Shown: positions 32,868-41,406 of the stretch, piece by piece | How positions within the stretch are numbered: position 1 is the first letter of the stretch | How the letters are laid out: each line of letters begins with the position of its first letter | Origin: Anaerocolumna jejuensis DSM 15929 | GTDB lineage: Bacteria; Bacillota; Clostridia; Lachnospirales; Lachnospiraceae | Direction of reading: 5' to 3' | NCBI RefSeq assembly: GCF_900142215.1 | Contig: NZ_FRAC01000013.1 | Location: 1 to 64,000 of the forward strand | Length of the DNA: 64,000 nt | The notes under the pieces: model-generated | What the model saw: only the letters and a program-made list of their open reading frames with translations | The model's database searches: none | Told to the model about the DNA's origin: nothing | Program-made: the position numbers and the translations under genes

Positions 32868-34113
32868 TAAAGAGAGAACCTGGATATTTTCACCGGTTAA
32901 CAATATTGTATTTAAGGCAGAAATAAAAGGCAGTGTTACGGAACAGCATCTGATGGATGCAATTCATAATACGGTTGCCCACTATGCTATGCTGCATCAT
33001 AAAATTGTTTTGGATGACAAGGGCAATGCATACTATGAGAAAACAGAAGCATTTGTACCTGTTATCCAGCCATTGAAGAATGGCTGGATGGAGACGGCCA
33101 GAGAGCAGGAAAAAATTCCTTTTGCTATTGATAGAGGAGAATTTATCCGCTTTTTTTACCATCTGACTGATTCAGGTGCTGTTCTTTTAATAATCGCACA
33201 TCACATTGCAGGAGACGGTATTTCCTTTACATATTTTATACAGGACATTTTGAAATCAATGGCTGGAGTAAAAATCGAATATAAGGATTTAGAGCTGTTC
33301 AACATGGAAAATCTCCCCAAGGAAGCTGATTTGAGGGCTCCAATGACCTGGTTGATGAAATACATGAACAGAAAATGGAAGAAAACAGGCAGAACCTTCG
33401 ATTTTAACGATTATTACAGTATGTATTATAAGTATTGGAACAGCCGGGAAACGCTTATTTATACTTATAACCTGGAAAATGATATTTATGATTCCATATA
33501 CAGCTATTCAAAAGAGAATAAGATAACAGTCAATACCATGGTTACGACAGCGCTGATACGGGCCGGCGGCGGGTTATGTGATGTGGGAATGGCAGCAAAT
33601 ATCAGGGAAAAAGGCTTTACCGGTATGGGGAATTATGCAACCGGAATTTCAATAAAGTATCATTATAATGAACAGCTGGATTTTACTGAGAATGCACGAC
33701 AGGTACAGGATTTGATATATGGTAAATTAAATGATGTATCTAAGAAATACTTTCTGCTTCAGTTCATGAGCAAGATTGAACCGACGCTGATCGATGCTAT
33801 TTACTTCAATGCGTGCGATGATTATCATAATAAAACTGCCAGGACATTTGGCAGCATGTTTGGATATAACGGAAATCCTAAGGGAATCAGTATAACGAAC
33901 CTTACAAAACTCCCGATAGCAGCTGATTATGGAGAGTATGAAATAAAGGATTTCACGTTTGTTCCGCCGTTAGTGCTGAACGCTAAGAGAATTATAGGCA
34001 TTGCATCCATTGGAAGGAAAATGGTATTGTCATTACACTTAAGAAATGATGCCGATGCCGAAGAGCACTGCAGCTTCTTCTATAAAGGAATGGAATATTT
34101 GAAAAATTTATAG
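32848..34113 (+). CDS. Stand-alone condensation/acyltransferase-like enzyme
   Basis: The 421-residue protein of the CoA-dependent acyltransferase superfamily has the active-site motif H118-H119-x3-D123-G124 (AHHIAGDGISF). It has the N-terminal VTEQHLMDAIHNTVAHYAMLHHKI that opens condensation domains and alcohol acetyltransferases. No adenylation, carrier or thioesterase domain is nearby, so it is not part of an assembly line here. It could acylate an alcohol, amine or sugar or conjugate a drug. AAAGGGG precedes the ATG. Control by TetR suggests induction. Confidence 0.75.
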   Translation: MEKGRIDKERTWIFSPVNNIVFKAEIKGSVTEQHLMDAIHNTVAHYAMLHHKIVLDDKGNAYYEKTEAFVPVIQPLKNGWMETAREQEKIPFAIDRGEFIRFFYHLTDSGAVLLIIAHHIAGDGISFTYFIQDILKSMAGVKIEYKDLELFNMENLPKEADLRAPMTWLMKYMNRKWKKTGRTFDFNDYYSMYYKYWNSRETLIYTYNLENDIYDSIYSYSKENKITVNTMVTTALIRAGGGLCDVGMAANIREKGFTGMGNYATGISIKYHYNEQLDFTENARQVQDLIYGKLNDVSKKYFLLQFMSKIEPTLIDAIYFNACDDYHNKTARTFGSMFGYNGNPKGISITNLTKLPIAADYGEYEIKDFTFVPPLVLNAKRIIGIASIGRKMVLSLHLRNDADAEEHCSFFYKGMEYLKNL

Positions 34114-34148
34114 TAAGTGGGATATATCCGAATCACTTTTATACAAAA

Positions 34149-34195
34149 CAATGTACGCAGCGTACATTGACAGAAAAAAAACACGATGTTATAAT
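34149..34195 (+). promoter_or_regulatory. Consensus promoter overlapped by a 21-bp palindrome
   Basis: TTGACA (34167-34172), 17 nt, TATAAT (34190-34195): full sigma-A consensus. A perfect palindrome, CAATGTACGC-A-GCGTACATTG (34149-34169), runs into the -35 box, so a dimeric repressor or regulator at this site would affect polymerase directly. Transcription should start near 34202. Confidence 0.8.
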
Positions 34196-34228
34196 ACAGT
34201 CATTCTTAATCGGAAAAGCATAAACAAA

Positions 34229-34258
34229 GGTGTTGGACAGTTGTCTGACACCTTTTTT
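34229..34258 (+). terminator. Intrinsic terminator about 30 nt after the promoter
   Basis: GGTGTTGGAC-agtt-GTCTGACACC, a 10-bp stem (two G-U pairs) directly followed by TTTTTT. Combined with the promoter at 34149 it would give an RNA of about 55 nt, or act as an attenuator for the PucR operon. Confidence 0.8.
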
Positions 34259-34267
34259 GTATGTCTT

Positions 34268-34343
34268 GCGAAGCTGGACAACTCCTGTGAAACTTGACAA
34301 CACCTGCGAAGCTGGTCAGCTCTTGTGAAGCTGGTCAACACCT
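34268..34343 (+). repeat. Four tandem 19-bp repeats
   Basis: Four head-to-tail units of exactly 19 bp with consensus G(C/T)GAAGCTGGTCAACACCT at 34268, 34287, 34306 and 34325. They lie between the terminator at 34229-34258 and the PucR start. CAACACC in units 2 and 4 is complementary to the 5' arm of the terminator (GGTGTTG). They may be regulator binding sites or part of an RNA switch. Confidence 0.8.
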
Positions 34344-34376
34344 GCCCGGTTTAAGTGAGCTATGAAGGGAACCCAT

Positions 34377-35114
34377 ATGGCAATTACATTTAAAGAAATT
34401 CTAGAATTGGATATTTGCAAGAAACTAAAGCTTCTTGGCGGAGCGGATGGACTGGACAGAGTGATCACCTGGCCGTTCATCAAGAACATGGATACCATTT
34501 CAGAATGGATTCACGGAGGAGAGCTTGTCTTTGTTATTGGCGCCAGGGAAGACATCTCGGAAAAAGGACTTCTGGGACTGATGAAGGAAGCAAAGGAGAG
34601 TGATATAGCAGGTGTTGTAATGCTCTGCAGCAATGAATATCTGAAAAAAGTACCCAAGACGGTAATAAGGTATGCCGATGAGAACTCCATTCCTTTATTT
34701 AAAATGCCTTTTGTAATTAAGTTAATCGATATTACCAGAGAGATTTCGAAGCTGATAACCATGGACGGGGAGAATGGCTCCCTCCAGCTGGATAACCTGG
34801 ACCAGGGATTGCTTAAATTTATGCTGAATACAACGGACCATAAGGAGCTGGTGGCATATTGCAGGCTGAAGCTTCAGCCCCTCCTGCTTTCGGATGAAAT
34901 CAGAAAGACGGATTATATAAGGACACTACAGTATTATCTGGAAGCAAATAATGATTTGGTTCGTGCATCACAGATACTGTTTATCCACCGGAATACTATG
35001 GTTAATCGTATAAGAAATATATCCGCACTGCTTGATGTGGATATTAATGAAGCAGCCGTAAGGAATGAATATTATGATATTTACCGGATGTTAAAATACT
35101 TCGGAAAGATTTGA
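34377..35114 (+). CDS. PucR-family transcriptional regulator
   Basis: The 245-residue regulator has an N-terminal PucR/purine-catabolism sensor domain (about 1-125: ITFKEILELDICKKLKLLGGADGLDRVITWPFIKNMD). The C-terminal PucR helix-turn-helix (about 178-235) reads LRTLQYYLEANNDLVRASQILFIHRNTMVNRIRNI-like. B. subtilis PucR governs purine catabolism and other members control amine or nucleobase use, which fits the deaminase and transporter downstream. The ATG at 34377 follows AAGGGA. It is followed after 34 nt by the deaminase gene. Confidence 0.88.
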   Translation: MAITFKEILELDICKKLKLLGGADGLDRVITWPFIKNMDTISEWIHGGELVFVIGAREDISEKGLLGLMKEAKESDIAGVVMLCSNEYLKKVPKTVIRYADENSIPLFKMPFVIKLIDITREISKLITMDGENGSLQLDNLDQGLLKFMLNTTDHKELVAYCRLKLQPLLLSDEIRKTDYIRTLQYYLEANNDLVRASQILFIHRNTMVNRIRNISALLDVDINEAAVRNEYYDIYRMLKYFGKI

Positions 35115-35148
35115 GAAAGGAGGCAGTCAATTAAGGCTGCTGAACAGA

Positions 35149-36390
35149 ATGGTTATTACAGGATGTAAGTTACGTGGAAAAACGGAATTATATGATGTGT
35201 ATATTGAGGATGGCAAATTTACGGAGATTGCAGAGCATGGGAAAAAGGCCGCTCCGAAAGAGAGCTACGATGCCCATGGAAAACTCCTGATGCCGCCTTT
35301 TGTTGAGCCTCATATTCACCTGGATTGTGTGATGACAGCCGGGATACCCCACTATAACATGTCGGGTACCTTATTTGAAGGAATCAGTACCTGGCATGAA
35401 TATAAGACAGAGCAGCCTCTTAATATTCCTGAAATTAAGGACAGGGCAAAGGAGGCGCTGCGGTTAATGGCGGAATATGGCGTTCAGTTCGTCAGAACCC
35501 ATGTGGATGTTACAGAGACCACTTTTGCAGGATTGACTGCAATGGAGGAGCTGAAGGAGGAACTGAAGGACATCATAGAGCTTCAGACCGTTGCCTTCCC
35601 CCAGAATGGAATTCTCTCTGTAAAGGGCGGTAAGGAGCTGATGAAAAAGGCTATGGCAGCAGGAGTGGATTGTGTCGGGGGGATTCCCCATTATGAATTT
35701 TCCAGGGAATATGGTGTGGAAAGCATCCGCTTTATCTATGATTTAGCAGAAGAATATAACGCTATGGTGGACGTCCATTGTGATGAGATGGATGATGAAC
35801 AGTCAAGATATCTTGAGGTGCTTGCAACGGAAGCCTGGCAGAGAGGGATGGGAGCCAGAACGGTGGCAGCACATACCTGTGCCATGGGCTCCTATAATGA
35901 TTCCTATTGTACGAAGCTATTCCGGCTGCTAAAGGAGTCTGAGATTAACTTTAATTCCTGCCCCACAGAGAGCATACATCTGCAGGGAAGGACCGAGAAT
36001 TATCCCAAGCGGAGAGGGATAACCAGAATCAAAGAAATAGTTGATGCCGGTATGAATATTGCCCTTGGGCAGGACTCCATTGCAGACCCATGGTATCCCA
36101 TTGGCGTGGGAAATCCTCTCAGGGTATTGGAAATGGGCCTTCATGTGGGACATATGCTGGGGTACAAGGACATAAGCAATTGTTTGGACCTGATTTCAGT
36201 TAATGGAGCTAAGAATCTTTGCATTCAGGATAAATATGGAATTGATGTTGGAAAACCGGCAAATTTCATAATTTTAGACGGCGGGGATGACTATGAAATA
36301 CTCCGTTTCCAGAAGGCTGTCCTGCTGTCCGTTCACAACGGCAGGATTATATCAGAGAAAAAACCGGCAGTAGTTAACGTACACTTTTAA
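35149..36390 (+). CDS. Cytosine deaminase (CodA)-like amidohydrolase, altered specificity residue
   Basis: The 413-residue amidohydrolase is alignable to E. coli CodA over its length: H55 and H57 (PHIHLD), Q152 (AFPQNGIL), H210 (DVHCDE) with E213, H242 (AAHTCAMGSYND) and D309. The metal and catalytic set is complete. The residue matching CodA Asp314, which contacts the pyrimidine ring, is S310 (GQDSIADPWYP), and the substrate loop reads NSCPTESIHLQGR. The enzyme should hydrolytically deaminate a cyclic amidine: cytosine, isocytosine, creatinine or a related heterocycle. The start has only a weak AAGG site; a GAAAGGAGG lies 25 nt further up. Confidence 0.85.
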   Translation: MVITGCKLRGKTELYDVYIEDGKFTEIAEHGKKAAPKESYDAHGKLLMPPFVEPHIHLDCVMTAGIPHYNMSGTLFEGISTWHEYKTEQPLNIPEIKDRAKEALRLMAEYGVQFVRTHVDVTETTFAGLTAMEELKEELKDIIELQTVAFPQNGILSVKGGKELMKKAMAAGVDCVGGIPHYEFSREYGVESIRFIYDLAEEYNAMVDVHCDEMDDEQSRYLEVLATEAWQRGMGARTVAAHTCAMGSYNDSYCTKLFRLLKESEINFNSCPTESIHLQGRTENYPKRRGITRIKEIVDAGMNIALGQDSIADPWYPIGVGNPLRVLEMGLHVGHMLGYKDISNCLDLISVNGAKNLCIQDKYGIDVGKPANFIILDGGDDYEILRFQKAVLLSVHNGRIISEKKPAVVNVHF

Positions 36391-36409
36391 ACAGGAAAGG
36401 GGATTAATA

Positions 36410-37597
36410 ATGAAAAGCAAAAAAATATTTGCAATGGCACTGGCTTTATTATTGGTTTTTATGGGAGCAGCAGGATGCAGTAAGAAGGCCGCTTCCTCCT
36501 CCGATTCCATTAAGATCGGACTTGTGTTTTCATTGACCGGAGGGACTGCGATATCAGAGGAATGTATGTATAATTCGGCAGTTCTGGCTATTGAGCAGAT
36601 TAATGCAAAGGGCGGTGTCAATGGTAAAAAAATCGAGTATGTTGTCAAGGATTATGCTACCGATGCCGACAAAGCGGCAAAGGTGGTAAAGGAGATGATT
36701 CTGGAGGATAAGGTAAGTGCCATTGTCGGTCTTTATACCTCGTCCTCAAGGGTTGCAGTAGAGCCGATTCTGGAGGAATATAAGGTTCCTTTAATCTATC
36801 CCACCTTCTATGAAGGAGAAACACCAAACCAGTATGTTGTATATACCGGAAGCGTCCCCAACCAGCAGGGTGACTACTTTGTACCTTATCTGATGGAAAA
36901 TGTTTCGAAGAATTTTTATCTCATCGGAACCGATACCACCTATGCGGCCAGCATCAATAAACAGGCAAAAGAGTTAATCGGCAAGCTGGGAGGCAGCGTG
37001 ATTGGTGAGAATCTGGTACCCTCCAGCACTACGGAATTCTCCGATGTCATTGCCAAGATTAAGGATACTACCAAGGATGAGGGCTGTGTTATCTATTGTA
37101 ATTTAAACGGCGACAGCGGAACCGCATTCTATACCCAGTTTGCAGCGGCCGGCCTGTCGGATAAGTATACCATAGCGTCTTTTATCATGGATGAATCCTT
37201 TTCAACAGCTCTTGGAAGTGCGGCAGTTAATACCTATGCTTCCGTTAATTATTTTAATTCCATCGATTCGGAGGCTAATAAGGCATTTCTTTCGGACTAT
37301 GCCAAGAAATACGGGGAAGAGAAGAAGGCAGCGGTTACTGCGGTGGGAGAGTCTACCTACGATGCGGTTTACCTGCTCTCTATGGCTCTTGAGAAGTGCG
37401 GGGATAAGATAACGGCGGACAATATTTTAACTAATTTTAATGACCTTACCTTTGAGGCACCTCAGGGAACCATTAAAGTCGATGCCAAGACCCACCACAT
37501 TTACTGCAAAGCCCGCGTCGGACAGGTGCAGGCGGACGGGACCATTAAGACCGTATTTGAATCGGATGAGGTCATTGCACCGGAACCAGCGAAGTAA
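36410..37597 (+). CDS. Substrate-binding lipoprotein of the urea/amide ABC family (UrtA/FmdD-like)
   Basis: The 395-residue lipoprotein has a signal peptide ending VFMGAAGC-SKK. The mature part starts DSIKIGLVFSLTGGTAISE and carries LIYPTFYEGETPNQYVVYTGSVPNQQ, the signature of UrtA-type Peripla_BP_5 proteins. UrtA binds urea and FmdD short amides; here the neighbour deaminase suggests a nitrogen heterocycle. AAAGGGG precedes the ATG 19 nt after the deaminase stop. All transporter genes to 41048 are in tight series. Confidence 0.87.
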   Translation: MKSKKIFAMALALLLVFMGAAGCSKKAASSSDSIKIGLVFSLTGGTAISEECMYNSAVLAIEQINAKGGVNGKKIEYVVKDYATDADKAAKVVKEMILEDKVSAIVGLYTSSSRVAVEPILEEYKVPLIYPTFYEGETPNQYVVYTGSVPNQQGDYFVPYLMENVSKNFYLIGTDTTYAASINKQAKELIGKLGGSVIGENLVPSSTTEFSDVIAKIKDTTKDEGCVIYCNLNGDSGTAFYTQFAAAGLSDKYTIASFIMDESFSTALGSAAVNTYASVNYFNSIDSEANKAFLSDYAKKYGEEKKAAVTAVGESTYDAVYLLSMALEKCGDKITADNILTNFNDLTFEAPQGTIKVDAKTHHIYCKARVGQVQADGTIKTVFESDEVIAPEPAK

Positions 37598-37625
37598 TTA
37601 ATAGATAAAATCTAGGAGGCGGAAT

Positions 37626-38495
37626 ATGTCAATCACACTCATACTACAGCTTATGATATCCGGCTTGTGCAATTCCTTTATTCTTCTTCTCACCTCAATG
37701 GGTCTTGTGATTATCCTGGGATATATGAAAGTCGTTAACCTGGTCCATACGGAGATGCTGATGCTGGGAGCATATATCTGCTATTACACCTATGAAGTGC
37801 TGGGACTGCCTTTTCTGGTATGTCTGCTGGCAGCATATCTGATATCTTTTGCCTTTGGTGCTGTGATTGAACGGCTGATCATCTGCCACCTTTATGGAAA
37901 AATGTCGGAGACGCTCCTTGCCACCTTTGCCATATCAATGATCTTAAAGCAGACAGCACTGCTGGCATTCGGGAAATCCTATAAAAAGGTTTCCTATCCC
38001 ATCCATAAGGAGCTCCATTTCGGAGGTGTTTTTATAGAAGGATATAAGCTGGCTTTGGTGGTGTTAGCCATAGCCGTAATGGCGGCAACGTTATTGCTTC
38101 TTCATAAAACGACCATAGGAATGAAGATGCGGGCAACAACACAGAACAGGGCAATGACAGAGTGCCTGGGAATCGATACCCGAAAGGTCGATACAATTAC
38201 ATTTTCCCATGGAATGGGCCTGGCAGGCCTGGCGGGGGCTGCAATTGCGCCCCTGTCCGCCGTAACCTATTCCCTGGGGGACAGCTGGCTGACGAATACT
38301 TTTATGAATGTGGTAATGGGAGGCGTGACTTCCTTATTCGGTACCCTTGTATCTTCTGTTATTATTCAGGAATCAATTGCAGTCATCAGCGGATTCAGCA
38401 ACAGTGTAACGGCACAGATTATCGTGTTAATGCTTGTAATCATTATCGTACGGTTCAAACCGGAAGGTTTATTTACAGCGAAGGGAAGGAGGTAA
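37626..38495 (+). CDS. ABC permease, UrtB/LivH-like
   Basis: The 289-residue membrane protein is of the branched-chain amino acid/urea permease family, with about eight hydrophobic segments. The family motif LVIILGYMKVVNLVHTEMLMLGAY is near the N terminus and AMTECLGIDTRKVDTITFSHGMGLAGLAGA is the cytoplasmic loop. AGGAGG sits 6-7 nt before the ATG. It ends 2 nt before the next permease. Confidence 0.88.
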   Translation: MSITLILQLMISGLCNSFILLLTSMGLVIILGYMKVVNLVHTEMLMLGAYICYYTYEVLGLPFLVCLLAAYLISFAFGAVIERLIICHLYGKMSETLLATFAISMILKQTALLAFGKSYKKVSYPIHKELHFGGVFIEGYKLALVVLAIAVMAATLLLLHKTTIGMKMRATTQNRAMTECLGIDTRKVDTITFSHGMGLAGLAGAAIAPLSAVTYSLGDSWLTNTFMNVVMGGVTSLFGTLVSSVIIQESIAVISGFSNSVTAQIIVLMLVIIIVRFKPEGLFTAKGRR

Positions 38496-38497
38496 CC

Positions 38498-39601
38498 TTG
38501 AAGAACGTCTTATTAAAATTAAAAGCCATGCCGGTGAACCGGTATATAGACGTAATTATCCTGATTTACCTCCTGCTGTATCCGGCTTTTCATTCGGTCT
38601 ATTGGGCTTATATTATGTCGGGAATTATGGCATATATGATCTTTGCCTTATCCCTTGACCTCCTATGGGGCTACACCGGATTAATGAGTATGGGCCATGG
38701 AGTATTCTTTGGTGCCGGAGGCTACATGATAGGAATTGCCTGTGCCAGGATAAATCAGGCGGAATGGGTCCGGTATAAGAAATTGCCGTGGTTCCTCTCC
38801 CTGCTGGGAAATGACCAGGGGGCTTTTTTGATGGCCTTGCTGGTCCCGGGACTCATAGCATTGTTTCTTGGAATCTTTATGTTCACAGGTAAGATACAGG
38901 GAATTTTCTTCTCCTTAATTACACTGGCTTTATCGGGAATAGCAGAGCTCTTTGTGATAAATGCCAGTAAATATACCCATGGAGACAGCGGAATTACCAT
39001 CGTATCCAGGACTGTCCTTTCAAATAACAGTAAACAAAGCCTGCCGGATTTTCAGTATTATTTTATTGTGTTCGGGTTTCTGCTTGCGGTATATCTTCTA
39101 TGTCTGGGAATATCAAGGTCCCGGACCGGCAAGGTTCTGCAGGCAATACGGGAAAATGAACCGAGGCTGGTATTTTTCGGCTATAATCCGTCCCGGTTCA
39201 AAATATTTATTATGGTGCTGTCCGGTATCATAGCAGGGCTGGCAGGCGTGCTGTATGTCAGAGTGCAGGGAAGTATCAATTACACCTCTGTTGGAATAAA
39301 CCTGTCCACCTTTGTTCTGGTCTGGATAGCAGTGGGAGGTAGAGGAAACCTGACCGGAGCCATGCTGGGAACTCTGCTTCTGCAGATTGCCGAAACAAAA
39401 TTAAGCTCCTTATTTTCAAATCTGTCTGCGGATTTTGTTCAATACTGGAAGCTTATACTGGGAATTATCATATTATTGACAGTATTTCTAATTCCGAAAG
39501 GAATAGTAGGAACAATACTGGATGTCCGGCAAAAGCATCAGGACCACAGGCGGAAGGAACGAATTTTAGCGAAGGAAGGCGGGGGTGAACATGAAGGCTG
39601 A
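38498..39601 (+). CDS. ABC permease, UrtC/LivM-like (TTG start)
   Basis: The 367-residue partner permease has LLWGYTGLMSMGHGVFFGAGGYMIG near the N terminus and RENEPRLVFFGYNPSRFKIFIMVLSGIIAGLAG in the coupling loop. The start is taken as TTG 38498, because GGGAAGGAGG ends 5 nt before it and the extended frame to 38162 lies on top of the UrtB-like gene. Its 3' end overlaps the ATPase gene by 11 nt. Confidence 0.85.
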   Translation: MKNVLLKLKAMPVNRYIDVIILIYLLLYPAFHSVYWAYIMSGIMAYMIFALSLDLLWGYTGLMSMGHGVFFGAGGYMIGIACARINQAEWVRYKKLPWFLSLLGNDQGAFLMALLVPGLIALFLGIFMFTGKIQGIFFSLITLALSGIAELFVINASKYTHGDSGITIVSRTVLSNNSKQSLPDFQYYFIVFGFLLAVYLLCLGISRSRTGKVLQAIRENEPRLVFFGYNPSRFKIFIMVLSGIIAGLAGVLYVRVQGSINYTSVGINLSTFVLVWIAVGGRGNLTGAMLGTLLLQIAETKLSSLFSNLSADFVQYWKLILGIIILLTVFLIPKGIVGTILDVRQKHQDHRRKERILAKEGGGEHEG

Positions 39602-40340
39602 GGAGGTACTGCTGGAGACAAGGAATCTTTCCGTAGAGTTCAACGGATTTCGTGCCCTTACCAACATTAATATGAAGGTTCGCCGGGGAGAGCTGCGTGT
39701 TATAATCGGACCAAACGGAGCGGGGAAAACAACCTTTATGGACCTGGTCACAGGCAGGACGAAGCCGACAGAAGGCTCCGTCATCTTTGACGGCATAAAC
39801 ATAACGGGCAAAGCCACCGCTGAGATAGCGGGAAAATATAAGATCGGACGTAAGTTCCAGGGGCCAAATGTATTTGACAACATGTCGGTAAAAGAGAATA
39901 TTGAAATCGCACTGGAAGGTTTTGAGACGCTATTACAATGTATATTGTTTAAGAAGAGCAGAGCCTTTAAGGAACGGGTAAATGAGATTTTAAATAAAAT
40001 CGACCTCTATGACTACAGGCATTTTGCGGCAGGTGACCTTTCCCATGGACAAAGGCAGTGGCTGGAGATGGGGATGGTCATTGCACAGAATCCCAAATTG
40101 ATTATTCTGGATGAGCCTACGGCCGGAATGACGGCGAGGGAGACTTACAAGACCGGTGAGATGATTAAAAAGCTTCAGGGGGAGCATACCATTATTGTAG
40201 TGGAGCATGACATGGATTTTGTCCGCCAGGTGGCAGAATATGTGACGGTCTTAAACTATGGGGAACTGCTGGCAGAGGGAACCATGGAAGAAATTCAGGA
40301 AAACCAAGAGGTAATTGCCGTATATTTGAAAGAGGACTGA
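39591..40340 (+). CDS. ABC ATP-binding protein, UrtD/LivG-like
   Basis: The 249-residue ATPase has Walker A GPNGAGKTTFMDLVTG, a long insertion after the Q-loop (FQGPNVFDNMSVKENIEIALEG), signature DLSHGQRQWLEMGM (LSHGQ as in UrtD), Walker B LIILDEPTAGMT and the H-loop VVEHDMDFV. ATG 39591 is used rather than the GTG six nt earlier, with GGGGG as ribosome site. It is one of two ATPases of the five-gene transporter. Confidence 0.87.
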   Translation: MKAEEVLLETRNLSVEFNGFRALTNINMKVRRGELRVIIGPNGAGKTTFMDLVTGRTKPTEGSVIFDGINITGKATAEIAGKYKIGRKFQGPNVFDNMSVKENIEIALEGFETLLQCILFKKSRAFKERVNEILNKIDLYDYRHFAAGDLSHGQRQWLEMGMVIAQNPKLIILDEPTAGMTARETYKTGEMIKKLQGEHTIIVVEHDMDFVRQVAEYVTVLNYGELLAEGTMEEIQENQEVIAVYLKED

Positions 40341-40349
40341 GGTGATGGA

Positions 40350-41048
40350 ATGTTTATAGCAGAGAATGTTCAGGTTAGTTATGGAAAAAGCAGAGTAATA
40401 AATGGTCTGTCATTGCATGTGAAGGAAGGCAGCCGGACAGCTATCCTTGGACGGAACGGCGTAGGAAAAACAACATTCCTGAAAAGTGCCATAGGAATTC
40501 TGCCCATTTCCTCCGGCAGCCTCCGGTTTAACGGAGAGGATATCACGAAAAGGAAGACCTTTAAGCGCTCGGAGGCCGGATTAGGATATGTCCCCCAGGG
40601 CAGGGAAATCATTCCCATGCTGACGGTGAAGGAAAATCTGGAATTGGGTGCACTGGGGCACAAAGGAATTCATATTGACAGCCGTATGGAATGGGTGCTG
40701 GAATATTTTCCGGCACTTAAGGTCCATATGAGCCGTAACGGCGGTGTTTTATCAGGCGGACTGCAGCAGCAGCTGGCTCTGGCCCGCTGCCTTATGGGAA
40801 AGCCCAGGATGATGCTGTTGGATGAGCCAACCGAAGGAATCCAGCCCAATGTCGTTATAGAAATTGCAGATACACTGAAAAAGATAGCAGTGGAGACAGG
40901 GATAACAATTGCCGTTGTGGAACAAAATCTGAAATTTGCCAGACGCCTGGCAGATAATTATGTAATTATGCAAAAGGGAATTATTGTGTCAGAGGGAAGG
41001 ATGATTGACCTTTCAGAGGATGTCATAAAGCAGTATTTATCCGTATAA
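40350..41048 (+). CDS. ABC ATP-binding protein, UrtE/LivF-like
   Basis: The 232-residue ATPase has Walker A LGRNGVGKTTFLKS, a Q-loop GYVPQGREIIPMLTVKENLELG, signature LSGGLQQQLALARCL, Walker B MMLLDEPTEGIQPNVV and the H-loop VVEQNLKF. GYVPQGREIFP-type wording and DEPTEGIQP are characteristic of UrtE/LivF proteins. TGAGGTGATGG precedes the ATG. It is the last gene of the operon. Confidence 0.87.
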   Translation: MFIAENVQVSYGKSRVINGLSLHVKEGSRTAILGRNGVGKTTFLKSAIGILPISSGSLRFNGEDITKRKTFKRSEAGLGYVPQGREIIPMLTVKENLELGALGHKGIHIDSRMEWVLEYFPALKVHMSRNGGVLSGGLQQQLALARCLMGKPRMMLLDEPTEGIQPNVVIEIADTLKKIAVETGITIAVVEQNLKFARRLADNYVIMQKGIIVSEGRMIDLSEDVIKQYLSV

Positions 41049-41069
41049 CAGGAAAGAAGGGAATACTGC

Positions 41070-41098
41070 TTGACGATTAAGCTGATTTATAATATAAT
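41070..41098 (+). promoter_or_regulatory. Promoter for the Cfr-like leader transcript
   Basis: TTGACG (41070-41075), 17 nt, TATAAT (41093-41098), just after the transporter operon. The start would be near 41105. Confidence 0.65.
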
Positions 41099-41122
41099 AC
41101 GGTTATTAAAAAACGAGGTGCC

Positions 41123-41146
41123 ATGATGTTTCATTTATCTTGCTGA
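41123..41146 (+). CDS. Candidate leader peptide 1 upstream of the Cfr-like gene
   Basis: GAGGTG (41115-41120) lies 2-5 nt before two consecutive ATG codons opening MMFHLSC and a stop. A tiny, well-initiated ORF at the 5' end of a leader that ends in a terminator is the common design for sensing ribosome-targeting antibiotics. Confidence 0.4.
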   Translation: MMFHLSC

Positions 41147-41281
41147 ATTTCATAAAGCATAATTTTAAAGCAGCAGTTAAATCTGCCGCGGTATTATTAT
41201 GTCAAGCAGGAAAGTGATGTAATCAGGATATTCCTCCATCATTGTCAGGATATTTGTATGACAGGATGCAGCTGTAATTAC

Positions 41282-41317
41282 GAGCGGTAAGAATAACTTT
41301 CTTGCGGCTCTTTTTTT
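41282..41317 (+). terminator. Terminator inside the Cfr-like leader
   Basis: GAGCGGTAAGAA / TTCTTGCGGCTC pair with one mismatch and one G-U around a short loop, directly followed by TTTTTTT. With the promoter at 41070 it gives an RNA of about 210 nt and may act as attenuator for the gene at 41548. Confidence 0.8.
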
Positions 41318-41406
41318 GCGTGGTTCTATTGAGGGAGGTGCTGAATTTGAGAAACGTAAATTGTAAATAAGAACGATATTTTATTAAGAAAAGCGGTGAT
41401 GAAATA

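Noticed and set aside
34268..34343. CRISPR-like array
   Set aside because: The units are 19 bp and directly abutting with no spacers, and no cas gene is near.
38162..38497. N-terminal extension of the UrtC-like permease
   Set aside because: It lies entirely on the UrtB-like gene in another frame, reads as Cys/Gly/Asn-rich noise, and a strong ribosome site precedes TTG 38498.
41105..41281. Known riboswitch or T-box in the Cfr-like leader
   Set aside because: No T-box GGGTGG motif and no recognisable core of cobalamin, folate, preQ1 or c-di-GMP riboswitches was seen.
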